DNA of 64,000 bases. It comes from Certhia americana. Lineage: Eukaryota; Chordata; Aves; Passeriformes; Certhiidae. The stretch covers positions 63,591,698 through 63,655,697 of the forward strand of contig CM031857.1 in NCBI GenBank assembly GCA_018697195.1. Reading direction: 5' to 3'. Every line of letters begins with the position of its first letter. Positions within the stretch are counted from its first letter, which is position 1. The position numbers and the translations under genes were made by a program. The notes beneath the pieces were generated by a model. The model worked only from the letters and a program-made list of their open reading frames with translations, searched no databases and had not been told where the DNA came from. Below are positions 27,501-39,345 of this stretch, one piece after another.

Positions 27501-28350
27501 GCCTATCTAAACTGTTATGCATGTTATGCCTGTTTCTCAAAACACTAGTTTTATCTTCCAAACTTTCATTCTAACTGCATCTTCCTAATATGGAGAGCTC
27601 TACCATCCCCTCCCTATATGTATATATTTACATTGATGTCTCCTGACTTAACTACTACTACCATTTTTTTTTGTAGTTTCCATTTATTCTAAAACTGACC
27701 TAGAAGTTCCTATTTTGTTTTCTTTAATCAAGCAGTTCTTATTCTTGGTGTTTTGTTCCTCATATAATCTGTCTCTCCTGCCTTCCTTCATTTGCTTTTT
27801 TTCCAGACATCCACTCCCATCTTTATTCCTTGGGTTTCCATCCAGTCATCCAAACAACTTCTTAATTATGTCTTCCTTCCTCCCTTCCTCCCTTCCTCCC
27901 TTCCTCCCTTCCACACCTTCCTTCCACACCTTCCTCCACACCTTCCGCACCTTCCTCCCACACTTTCCTGTCTCCCTCTCTCCTTCTCTCCCTCTCTCCC
28001 TCCCTCTCTCCTTCCCCTTCTGAAAGTTCTTGTTTAAGCCTTTCAATAACAGCTCCTGCTAAGAATTGTTGGGTGGTCCCTTCTCCTTCCACTTAGCCTT
28101 TTCCTCTACCCCTTTTCTCTTCATCTTTGCATTTATTTATCTGACTGTTTCTAATGCTTTCTTTTCATGTACTTCACTTTTCTTTCCCAGGAACTGGTCT
28201 CTCTTTCCCTCCCTGCTTCATACAATGTTGTTCCCATCTTTGACTCTTTATCTTGTGGCTTGCATGTGTTATTCTAATGATCTGCCCCTGAGTCAGTCAG
28301 AAAGAGTCCTTTTCTGTGCTGATTGGGTCTTTCCCCAAGATAAGATGCTG
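27500..28350. other. Strongly pyrimidine-rich strand with CCTT/CTCC repeats
   Basis: The plus strand is markedly C/T-biased over about 850 bp. The core (27870-28022) is nearly pure pyrimidine: ccttccctc-type units, then cacacctt-type units, then ctccctct units. The serine/proline frames (27715-28037) and their lysine/glutamate/glycine complements on the minus strand are compositional artefacts. Confidence 0.8.
27870..28022. repeat. Pyrimidine minisatellite sharing a unit with the window start
   Basis: Contains accttccgc at 27940-27948 followed by accttcc, plus cacaccttc variants at 27911-27935. The first is exactly the unit of the array at 1-54. Flanked by cttcctcc and ctctctcc simple repeats. 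Confidence 0.9.
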
Positions 28351-31300
28351 GCCTGAGTAGCAAAAGAATGACAGAGTTCAAGTATTATGTTCCTTTCTGC
28401 AGAATACAATGATAGCTTTGTTCCTAATTTATAAAGGGTACAGCTCTTGAAGCAATCAACTAAAGGATGGGAATGGTATTCATTTCACTTATTTTTAGTT
28501 GTAATGCAGATTTTGTAATAAAAGGATAACCCCCAAGAAAAGCTTGAAAGTTCTCTAGCAGTTTTAACCAGTTTTAATTAATTATGAGCTAAGGCTATCT
28601 CACTGATCAAAAAAAGAGAAGTGCACATATCAAAAACAACCTGTAAATAAGATTTTGTAGTTATGCTCTGATGACACAGGGGATATATATTAGATTCATT
28701 TAAGAGACAAAACATATTTGGTCTAAGAGAGGGACCCATCTGCACTACATTATATTATTTTACTCAGTATGAACAACCATGCTATCACAATTACTGCATT
28801 GTGGAATAAGCAACCAAAAATTGCACTATGTGCAATGTTGAGAGAAAAGGAAAAAGAGTATTATTAGGGTTTTTTCCTACAGATTTTCTTTTCTATCCCA
28901 CAACTTGCCCAGCATAAATTTGATGATAAAAATAAGTTGATATGCCTAACAGCGTCAAGCTTGAAGGAACTCCCAGGAAATAGATACACAGGCACTGTGC
29001 CTTCATTCGTTTCTTTCTCCTCATTGTTGCATCTGTTTGATATATTTCTCATAGAGAAACCCATATTAAAAATTTAATAATCAAACTTTTTCCCTGTAGG
29101 CAACATACACAACATCATAATCATAGTTATGAACATCATCTCACTTCATTTTCACCACCTAAATGTCAGGGGCCAGTTTAGCCAGGTGTCTAATGCATAT
29201 GGTAATAACTCTGTTGCTGAGGAGGAAAAATATATCCCTTCAGAAAAATTTTCATCTCAACTATGTCAGATGTCAACTCTCTTCTACCTTAGGAGAGAGT
29301 TATGTCTCTCTCTACCAGCAACATCGGCATGAAAATTCATCTCTGGGGTACAATTTATAATGGAAATGAGGTTTCTCTATTGGAAAGAACTGAGACAATC
29401 ATACTACCTATACAAATGACCACACCTACTTTCTAACCTTGTAATGACTGGTAACAAGGTGGCAATGTACCTTTTTTTTAATTCTTCTCTGGTCAGAGAC
29501 ACAAGCATCATTTATAACATTTAGTTTGGTGTAGATACTTATCTACAGCAGTTTAAAAAAAGAATATCATATTGTTATTAGAAAGCAAATATTTCAGTTC
29601 ATACTAATCTGTCTAAACTTTATAAACCTGGCTCTCATTTCATCAGGTGTTCGGAGTTTCCCTGGTGACTTCAGGGAGCTTAGATTTCACAAATAAGATC
29701 TTTATATCCTACACAAACTATGTTCTCTCTGACCAAAGTTTTGCAGAAAGAAAGTGTGAATAATTTACCATTATTTTATTTTCTAAATAAAGCAATAAAT
29801 TATTTTTCCCCTCTTATATTTGAAACAGTTCTTTCCCGTAACCAATACCTGAGGTGCAGTTTTAAAAGTGATTCAGCAACACATTTAGTATCAGTTGTGA
29901 TGTTGACATGTCTAGAATCCCTCAGAGTTAACAGTAGTTGTTAATTATATCACTTTCAGTAGCTAAACTATAGTAGCTGCTACTTATTGAGTAAGCAAAC
30001 TTCAATCATCTATAAGATTTCCAGGCTCATTAAGGATTTTCAGACAAAAAAAAAATAAAAATGAAAATGAGTTGACTGTTTTGAAAGGCACATTGACTTT
30101 ATAAATCATTTAGCTATAACGCACATCAATCTTTAAATTGCAAGACATCAATGTAATTAACTTGTGTTTTTAAGATGCGTACATTTAAATACATGTAAAG
30201 AAAAAAAAAAATAAAGTCCATTTACAGGGATAAAGCGTATCTATTGAAATCTACCACAAACTTCTTCCTGAATGAAAGTTCTCATTTTTGCTAATGTTAC
30301 AGGTTATATTGCAGATAATGTTTTAACAATGTTGATAAACCAATACTTTTGATCTGTAATTGTAATCTGTAATTTTAAAAGAGATGCATGAGTTTTGAAG
30401 TGAGTTTGAACTAAATGTTGAGGTAGTTTGAGAAAGGTATGATTTAATCTTTCATTTTAACAGCTGAATCATTTGGAAAATTCAGAAATTGAGTCTGGAA
30501 ATGACATTGAAACTAACAGTAAAAATGAAAAAAATAAACAAAAGTAAGGGAGATATAAGCAGTTATGAGTATAATTTTTGGAACTGAAGTAATTTTGAAT
30601 ATGACATATGCTTAGTCTACCTTATTTCAAAAATATTTCTGTACTAACAATCTGTCACTGAATCCACCCAATGTGCTTATGTTTCATAGTAAAGCCTACT
30701 ATTGCCTGGGGCCTATTAATAAGGCAAACACTTTAAGTTTTTTGAACAGGTGGTCTTCTGAAGTAGGCAAGAGTACCCACCCTGTGGGAAGATATCCAAG
30801 ATACTCATTTTACTCATACTAAAATAATGTAACTAACTCAGTATAAGCCTTAGCAATATCTTAGTCTAGGGACCATTAGGAAATGGAAATAATTTCACCA
30901 CTTAAATTATGTGAATGGAGGTAACATGCAATATTAATATTTTCTGTTTCTTAATCTTCAAGGTATTTCATTCTGGTGATAAAAATTACTTCATTTTAGA
31001 AGTAGATAGTCCTCTCAAATGCAGGGCTTATGTGTTTTACTCGTATCTTAATTACATCTTATATTTGAATATCAGGCATATTTTTCTGATTATCTGGAAC
31101 TCATATTGCAAAGGTCATTAAACACACACATGCAATTAATAGTTGTTATTCTTGTGATAGTTTTCAAGAAATAATATTTATGTACAGAAATTGGGACATA
31201 AAAACTAATTTATTTGAAATTCATGTTGTTGTTTATGATAAGAATACAATGGAAAAAACAAAATGATACATTTTGAACTCTGAGGAAGGATATTCAAGAT

Positions 31301-31844
31301 TAATTCAATCTACTTATATGTCCAAAGTGTGCCTTTAACTGATGATTTTAATTTGTTATCTTAGTGTAATCCCCTCCCTCTGTCACTGAACTGTGAGCTG
31401 GAAAAACCCAAATTAGAAATGGAGTACATTTCAGATAGTCATAGCTGTGAACCTATGTGAATAGAAAATGTTTCTTCATATGACTCTAGAGAAATTGCTG
31501 TATACTCTCAAAGTGAAAACCAAAGTCATAATTTAACCTGAGGGCAACATCTAGAGTAGTAGGCAAAATGCAGCAGAGGATAGGCACAGACCAAAATATG
31601 CAATTATTATTTTATTTTTATTTTTTTAATACTTGGTATGCTCCCTAGGTTGGCTACAGTTAGTGCAAAACAGATTTCCCCTGTCTATTCCTATTCATGA
31701 TCGGGGAGATAGCTGAGGGAATATTTAAGGGGACTTTAAGGATGAAACACTCCTTCTGAAGAGAATAAAAAGTTTTAGTGATGTAAAAACAGGCTGTGTC
31801 GAGACACTTACCTTGAGGACCAATGAACATTGTTACTGTATTCA
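28351..31844. other. AT-rich noncoding DNA, nothing recognised
   Basis: No element, RNA or exon was supported. Overlapping frames of about 65 codons at 29129-29360 have no recognisable domain. Confidence 0.5.
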
Positions 31845-31965
31845 ATACCATAATAAGGACATAAACTTGTTGGGGAGTGTTCAGAGGAGGACCGTAAAGA
31901 TGACCAGAAGTCTGGGACACCTCTCCTGTGAAGACAGATTGAAAAAAGTTCTGAAAAAAACATAA
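31845..31965 (+). mobile_element. CR1: CR1 LINE fragment
   Basis: The run aataaggacataaacttgtt, then the gttcagaggaggaccgtaaa patch and the cctctcctgtgaagacagat patch, follow the CR1 ORF2 C-terminal coding pattern on the plus strand (the VQRRxxKM..LSYEDRL-type segment). It breaks off at about 31965 before the 3' UTR. A second CR1 piece restarts at about the same internal point 230 bp downstream. Confidence 0.75.
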
Positions 31966-32194
31966 AGTACTAGTGGGTGTAGTAGATGGTAAACAAAAAG
32001 GAAAATAGATTTAAAAAAAAAAAAAAAAATTCTAAAAAATTAGAAACTCTTAAAATCTCTTTCCGCCTCAAAACTTTAGCATGACACTAGAATGGTGAGA
32101 AAAACTATTATCAAGTACCAGTATTACAATTCCTTCTCTTGCTGAGAAGATCACTGAACAGGAACAGATTTTTAGTGCATACAGATTACTAGAA
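31966..32194. other. Spacer between CR1 pieces with poly(A)
   Basis: Holds a 17-A run at 32013-32029 and otherwise unrecognised sequence. It may be an insertion or unrelated flanking DNA separating two CR1 copies. Confidence 0.4.
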
Positions 32195-32585
32195 CTGCAC
32201 ATTCTTTGAGGATCAACTGAAAGAACCATGCTTGTTCAACCTAAACAAGAAAGTTTAGGTGACCTAGTACCACCCCTACAATACTTGGAAGTAGGTTGCT
32301 GGGAAGATGGAGTCAGAGTCTTTACTGAGGTGCACAACAGCACAAAGAGGGAAAAAGATATGTAAATTCAGACAAGTGTAGTTCTGATTTGATATAAAGC
32401 AAATAAAACACTATGAGGATAATTAAGCATACAAACAGGTTGCCCAGAGAGGCTTAAAGTCTTCTGTTCTTTGAAGTCTTTAAGATTGTACCAGAGCTTC
32501 GCAAAATCTGGTCTGAATTCAACATTGACCTTTTTCTAAGCAGGAGGTAAAACTGACTGATCAGCTTTCAGACTGAGTGATTCCT
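32195..32585 (+). mobile_element. CR1: CR1 LINE 3' portion, old copy
   Basis: Plus-strand CR1 ORF2 end and 3' UTR. Recognisable patches are agaagatggagtcagagtct (near 32307), acaggttgcccagagaggct (near 32436) and tttctaagcaggaggt near 32535, in the correct order and spacing. Diverged and 5'-truncated. Its first 25-30 bases repeat the region where the upstream fragment ends, so these are two copies or a duplicated segment rather than one simply split element. Confidence 0.8.
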
Positions 32586-33351
32586 TGATTATTTATACAG
32601 ATACACTCAAACAAAAACAAGCAAAGAAAAAGGTAAAAGATCCAAACAAAACCAAAAATACACACATAACCCCCCCCCAACACCCTATCCCCCCAAAAAG
32701 TCCCAAAGACTGAAATAATAATAACCTGTTTAAAGGATTTTTGACATTACCAAAATAAAAACTTTTCCATAATAAAGAAACACTAAAATAGTACTACAGG
32801 CAATGTCCTTTTTTTGGTGTCTAGTCCTTTTCTAACAGGCAACCTTGAAATGTTATCATAAACTGAAATTTTTTCTTATGAATGTAATTTTGCTCTCCTG
32901 GCATATTTGTCTTAAAAGTTTCTCCCAAATATGGATTCAGCTGAAGATTTGAAATTGAAAATACTGGAGAGTGTATGAATTTGGATATAAAGATGATGTA
33001 GGAATTTGTTTTAATTGAGCATGGAAAAGGTAATGAGTTTTTTCAAAGTAGAAGAAACAAGCAAACTAAAAAGTAAGTATCTTTGAACTCAAGTGGATGA
33101 ACAACTTTTTTGGAATAGGTATCTCTTAACAATATTTACTGATAAAATTTCAAAGGGATAATCTGTTTAGGGGAAACCTGGCATCTGAGACAGTATAGAA
33201 GGGATAAAATAAGTGCTATCCATTAAAAACATAATGACATACTTGATGTTATCTTAAGGAATGTTGTTTTTTTTTTTTTTTTAAATTTCAGGAAGTAAAA
33301 TGAAATTCAAGGGTCTTTGCAACTTTTCTTTTTGTACATGTGGTATGAATT
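32586..33351. other. Noncoding DNA with C-run and poly(T)
   Basis: C9 at 32670-32678, a second C run near 32690, and T16 at 33267-33282. No gene or element recognised. Confidence 0.5.
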
Positions 33352-33504
33352 GTGACAGAATCATAGTCTGGATGAGGCCAGCAGGGACCTCTGTAAACTG
33401 CCTAATCTATCTGTCTTTCTCCGTGCAAGGGCCTTACCCAGCTGAGTTTTGAATATCTCCAGTGATATATACTCCACAGTCTTCCTGGGAAACTTATTCC
33501 AGTG
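33352..33504 (-). mobile_element. CR1: CR1 LINE 3' end, host of an LTR insertion (part 1)
   Basis: The minus-strand CR1 3' terminus (acagaatcatagtctgg on the plus strand), followed by the gttttgaatatctccagtga and cctgggaaacttattccagt patches typical of the CR1 3' UTR. The element is cut after the CAGTG at 33500-33504 by an LTR and resumes at 34217. Confidence 0.9.
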
Positions 33505-34216
33505 TGTCATGGGTTGCAGTGCAAAATGTAACCCAAACTGTGTATTCTGTCACCATCTGATGAAACTGGGGTGTGGGAGGGTGGTGTAATTGTCTGTCAA
33601 TGGCCAACTGTCAATAAACCTGCCGGGGCAGTTTTCTTATCTCTTTCACAACCCAACCTCCCTCCAGGAGAGATCTTCTGCTAATGGGCCATTGAGTCTC
33701 ACTGATGGAATTACATCATCCCATTGGGAAATGCTCCAGCCAGGGGGGGAGCCAAGTATTCCTACCTGTATAAAAATCTGGGAGTTGGAACATCAAGGCA
33801 GCCTTTTCACTGGATTCTCAGAGGAAGACAGGCCCATCTATCACCACTGGACCTTCAGTGAAAGAACTCCACTCTTTCTACAGGAGCATCACTTCAACAG
33901 AGCCACATCTGCCACTGGGACTGCAGCCACCATTGAATGGGACTGCCACCAACACCCTGACCCACAGAGTGTCAGGTTGTACCCTGACTCTGTCAGTGGG
34001 TTTTGTTTGTTTATTTGTTTGTCTTCCTGCATGTGTTTTTGTTTTATTGTTTATTTTAGTTCCCATAACAAAGAACTGATTCCTATTACCATATCTTTGC
34101 CTGAGAGACCCTTAATTCCAAAAGTTATGATAATTTGGAGGGAGGGGGTTTAAATTCTCCATTCCAAGAGAGGCTCCTGCCTACCTTAGCAAACACCTGT
34201 TGGTCAAACCACGACA
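33505..34216 (+). mobile_element. Solo LTR (ERVL-like) with 5-bp target duplication
   Basis: The 712-bp unit begins TGTCATGGG and ends CACGACA, giving the TG...CA ends of retroviral LTRs. A TATAAAAA at 33769-33776 supports plus orientation. The direct repeat CAGTG flanks it exactly (33500-33504 and 34217-34221), and the CR1 on either side reads continuously once it is removed. No internal gag/pol is present, so it is a solo LTR left by recombination between two LTRs. A 5-bp duplication fits ERVL-type integrases; the family name is inferred. A 187-codon frame (33590-34153) lies wholly inside and shows no domain. Confidence 0.9.
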
Positions 34217-34485
34217 CAGTGTTAGACCAAATCACAGAAAAAAATAATTCTCTTATGATGAAACGAATTTTCTTGTATTTCAATTTGTGTCTCTTGACTC
34301 TTGTTCTGTCTCTGGGTACCACTGAAAAGACTCTGTCTCTATCTTCTTTACTTTTGCCTATCAGAAATTTATGCACATTGATAAAATTCCCTTGAGCTCT
34401 TTTTTTCTCAAAGATGGAAAGTCCCAACTCTCTATGCCTCTCTTTTACTGTCCTTAAGTCCTTGCAGTACATCAATTTCCTGAAA
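34217..34485 (-). mobile_element. CR1: CR1 LINE, host copy part 2
   Basis: Begins with the second copy of the CAGTG target site and continues the CR1 minus-strand pattern: cttgttctgtctctgggtac, ttatgcacattgataaaatt and tctctatgcctctcttttac are the ORF2 tail seen in reverse. 5'-truncated near 34485. It joins to 33352-33504 in correct order. Confidence 0.88.
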
Positions 34486-37400
34486 AACTAAATGTCTGCC
34501 TTGCTCACAGCAACAAAATGTATCAAACTTAACAAATTTACATTCCTCTAAAATTAGTTCTTTTCAAGTCCAAAATGTTGCAATTACTTAGATTGGAGAC
34601 ACATTGTTTCTGGTCCAGGAACTCGCCTTTAATTTCTACCACCCTGCAAAATCTACAGTAACTTATCCAAAATGGTTTCTTCTACTGCTGAGACTAATAT
34701 CTAAGAAAATGTATTGCAGACTTCTGATAAAATCATTAAAGGTTTAAAGATGTTTTTCTTCTTATTTTTATTAGCTTTCATAGAGTAATTTACCATTAGA
34801 AACTTAATAAGAAGTAGTGATAATTCTACAAGCTTTTGGTCTGTATTGAACTTCAAGAAAGCAAAATTATATAAAACCATCAGGAATTTCACTGTTACGT
34901 TGCCTCTTGGAGATGTTATGTTTTCACATATGATCGTTTACTCTTTAATATCTTTACCTCTGGGTAATGACTCCATTTTTTTCCCAAAGGGAGCTAAACT
35001 ATGGTCTTTCCTTAAAAGGGAAAAAGTGGTCTGACCAAAATGTTTCTTCCAATGAATTTTTTCCTAGGATCTGGTAAAATGCTAGTTGAACAGTTGAACT
35101 TAGTTCACATTGCCTTCATTATTCCTTAATACAACTAGTGACCTATCTGCTAAAAGCAGATGAAAAATATAGTTAAGAAAGGATTTTATGTCATAATTTA
35201 GTTGCATTTTATTCTAGCTACTAAAAGGATACATATTGAACTTGTCTTTAAAAATTTGTAGCACTACCCTGTCTTTCTGGAAAAAAAAAAAAAAAAAGAA
35301 AAACCAAAATCTGTTCACTTTTACATTATTTTTCTTTAGAACTCTGTTTTAGGTCTTACTGTCCATTTTCATAGACTAATGGTTAGTGTCTGCCCCAAAG
35401 AGTCAACACACAGGATAATGATAGGTTCAAGAGTAATCAGTTCTTGTAATAATAGGAATGTTTCTATATCAGAATAGAATAACGAGTTTCTAATAATATT
35501 ATTACTTATTACTTAATACTACCAAGAAAATATTATATTTATTTCAATTAAAGAAAATTACTACCACTAAGTGGATATTGCATTTATTCATAAGATATTA
35601 AATAGGAGTCACCAGATGGTGCTGTAACACCTAATTTTATGAAGTCCTTTGTCTGAACAAACAACAGGCTCTCTCTTTGACCACAGGAAAAACTATATTC
35701 TCTCTAGTTCAATGATGCACTTCATTTTAGGGAGAGCTCTTGCAAGGAACTAAAATATGTGCTTTCAAGCTTGTTTTCATTCATCAATCATATTTGTTAA
35801 GTAAAATTTTGTGTTTGGGCTGAGAATACTTAAACAGATGAATTTTCTGCATGCAACGTGTCTCTGTGAGAAAAAAGTAGGTGGTGTAAAATTAACACCT
35901 TAGGAACATAAGGTAAACTGTTAATTTCATTCTCAAGATTGCCTATCCCTTCACAGAAGACTAGCAGTTTATCTGTGATACATAAAAAAAAATAAAAAAA
36001 AAAAAAAAACCAAAAAAAAACCCACAAAAAAACAAAACAAAAAAACCTTTCATCCTTCTTTACTTATCCAGCAAAGGAAACATCCTTATTGGAGCACCTT
36101 AACACCAGTCTTGGTTAGCTGGAGAAGGAACACTGAAACCAATGATGAATTACAGAGGCTTCAGAATTCATGGCATCTGACACATCACACCATTTAATTT
36201 GTGTACCTAGATTCAAACTTAACACAAAGCTCTCTATAATTATCCATTCTACATCCAAGATATCCTCAGTTTAGACACCTGTTACCCAGTACTATTGCTG
36301 CATTCTGTTATGCTTCTGATTGCTTTGATGAAAAAGAAAACTTGCTTCTTTTAATTCATGGAAAAAAAAAAAAAAAATTTAGAAAAGGAACTGAAAGAAT
36401 TTTTTTTAATTTTTATTTTATTTAATTTTTTTAATCTGAAACCAAAAGGATAATTGGAACTTCATTCTTCTGTTTTGATTATATTTTCTCAATCTGTATT
36501 TCAGTCAACCTTTCCTCTCTATACTTGTTTACTCACTGCTTCATCTTGTACAGAAGAGGCAAAGAAAAAACCTCTTTCTATCAGCTGGAAAGAAGCATGA
36601 AATATTTTGTTAACATATGCCAGTAAGTGAAAATGATGTATTCTCCCTAAAACTTGAAACAAGGTCTTCAAAGTTCAGATTCATGCTAAGAATAGACTAC
36701 AACAGATATCAAAGCCAGCATGAAAAAACATGGGGTAACACATGCAGGAGCTCATATTCTAATAAGGTTTAAAACTAATAGTGCAATAAACCAGATACTG
36801 ATTATTTTTTAAAGTTTTTCATGATAAATTAGTTGATAAGATGCTACTTCAGAATTTCCAGTTTGATAGTTTCTCTTCAGGTCAGAGAACTATACTATTG
36901 AGCTAAAGCACTTGAACAAGAAATTGCAAAAGAAAGAAAAACATTATGTAACTTCAGTAAACAAATAAAAAAAAAAAAAAAGAAGAAAAAATCAGGAAAT
37001 ATTAGAATAAAATAATATATAATTGAGTGTTTGACTATAAACAAGTTCTAATATTTATTTGTGTATATTTTACTCTAGATAATTTCAGCCTTGATCTTTT
37101 TAAAGAAAAACAAATGTTTTCAAAATACGATTAATTCTAATGTAGAACCTCCAAGACATCTCTTGGTTATTTGTTTTTTTTTAAATACCTAATTAAGCTA
37201 GCACTTAAATATCATATATTTTATAGTTTGGATTAATCTTCTTTAAGCTTGATACATAGTCCAAGGCTGGAACATAACTGGATGACTGTGACCACTGCAT
37301 ATTATAACAGTTTTTATTATATGTGTTGTTGAAGAATAGCTGAGGGGGGAAAAAAAAAATGGTTGGTCAATGTCTTCAACTCTCAAAGATAAAATAATAC

Positions 37401-39179
37401 CTTTTATTGTATTTGCCTCAGTGGAACTTGCAAACATTCACTTATACAGAGTAATATTACTGAACTTAAGCTAAGCTATCTGGAGTATGCCTTAAACAAT
37501 CTTATTAGCTAATTCTTCAATATGCATGTAGAGGAGAAAAGCAGAAGCCCTACATTCAGTTTTATAGGTAGAAGATATGATGCCAGCTAAAATTACCTGC
37601 AGAGTAGAGTTACAGAAATTTGAAGTTCTTTGCAAAGTTAATTATGTTGGAAAAAAAAAAAAAAAAAAAAAATCATCGGTTTCTCTGTGTCATTTTCCCA
37701 AACAGTAATTCTCAAATCCTATTAAATTGCTAGTCTCCACTAAAGAGCTTTAGGAAAGATCAGAAATATTTCTCCTTGGTTATTGTTTTAGTGCTTGATT
37801 GTGGTATTTATGTCAGGAGCGCAGATGCTTTTTCTTAATCAATAGTAAGGTTTAATTCCATTATAACTTTCACACCCACTTATCACAAAGCATAGATGGA
37901 ATAGCCATCTGTGTAAATCTAAACATTTTTTTGAGAGAGTCCAAATTATTACTTTATACATTTAAAGGAGTCTATTTTTTAGCCCTTGGCAAATCTGTAT
38001 TTACCTGCATTTGATATATCTGTGCATTTACATTTTTACCATTCAGGTAATCAAATAATTTGGTTAGATACCATTTGTTCCGAGTAAAGTTGTATATGCC
38101 AGATTCCAGACATGAGTTTTCTAGCATTATATGAAGTTTCTACAAGAAAATCTCATGAGGTCATAAAATACCTTTTTTTAATTACATTTTCAGTCTATAA
38201 TTATCAGCATGACATTAATACATTTTCTCTTTTGAGATATGAAATTGATAATAGTTTGAAGTGTGATCATACAATAGTTTCACCTGTGTATTAGTCCAAC
38301 AATAAAACCAGGAAAATGACGCAATTTAGAAAATCCTTGAAGAGATAAATCTTTATTGCAGCAGATTTAATGTTTAAAAAATCTAGTGATATAAGAACTT
38401 AGAAAAGATTTTGAAAGGATTTTTCCACATATGAAGCCGTTCTGTTGTACCAATCACCTAAATAGATTGCTGTATAAATATCTTATAACCTATTATAATT
38501 GGAACAATTATTTCTAAGCTACATTCGGGAACAATATCTGCCAGGGACCCTATAATTAGTCCGAATATACAGCCATGAGCTTTCAAAATACCAAAAATAC
38601 AGAAGAAACAATCACCAAAAGTTATCTATCACCTAATTGTCTTCATCAGTGTTTTTAAAGTTGATTCCTCATGTTTTAATTCACCACTGGAAGCCCTGAA
38701 TTTTTGGATATCAAATGATTTTCAACACTTAAAAACTTAATCCTCTAGGATGGGATTCACCTCAGAACATGTCCTAGTGATTCTAAGCTTAGACTCACTC
38801 TTTTGTTGAAACACACAGTCAGATAAAATGCCCTGTCTTATTCACAGCTGGCACATTCCTTATTACTAAAGCAAGACGTATATTTCTCACAGTTTGCAGA
38901 AGTAAGACTTCTCCCATCAATGCTGCATTTAGAGGCAAGTTGTGTTTAGTACCAAATGTATTTCTTTTTGTTCTCTCTGTCCATCACCTTCTTTGGATAG
39001 AGGGAACTAAATTTGATTTTTATTGTCACTGTGAACCAAAAATAGCAGTGATGAACTTGGCACTAAGGAGCTGCAAAGATGCAGCAATACCACGTGTCTG
39101 AACATTCAGAATGAATCTGGTCACTCAAATGTGGAATTATGCCTTGTCATGCTGAATTACTATAAACAGAGTCTGATTG
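34486..39179. other. AT-rich noncoding DNA with many A tracts
   Basis: Poly(A) or A-rich tracts lie at 35281-35297, 35984-36046, 36362-36377, 36966-36992 and 37651-37672. No exon, RNA or transposon body was recognised; frames of 60-66 codons carry no domains. One CTCF-like motif is listed separately. Confidence 0.5.
35606..35624 (+). promoter_or_regulatory. CTCF-like motif
   Basis: gagtcaccagatggtgctg matches the arrangement of the CTCF core (CACCAG then GG and GCTG) with T replacing G/C at two central places. A single motif match in 64 kb is weak evidence. Confidence 0.2.
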
Positions 39180-39345
39180 ATTGATTATACCCTGTCGTAA
39201 GAGGTTCCCTCAGAGTAAAGGAATTAATTTAGATAAATACAAGGTAGTAATACACTTAGGAAAATGTCATATCACTAGGATGTACAAAACTAGTAAGATC
39301 TGACTAGGAAATTGATAGCGCTGCAGATCTCACAACTGCATGCTA
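39180..39345 (+). mobile_element. Possible old CR1-type RT fragment
   Basis: Plus-strand translation of about 39230-39275 reads DKYKVVIHLGKCHIT, resembling the CKVMHLG-type segment after the reverse-transcriptase palm of CR1-family LINEs. The preceding and following bases roughly follow the same family pattern. Highly diverged with stops; the call rests on one motif. Confidence 0.4.

Noticed and set aside
27715..28092. Proline/serine-rich plus frames and glycine/glutamate/arginine-rich minus frames
   Set aside because: Products of the pyrimidine-rich simple repeat; no domain and frames exist on both strands.
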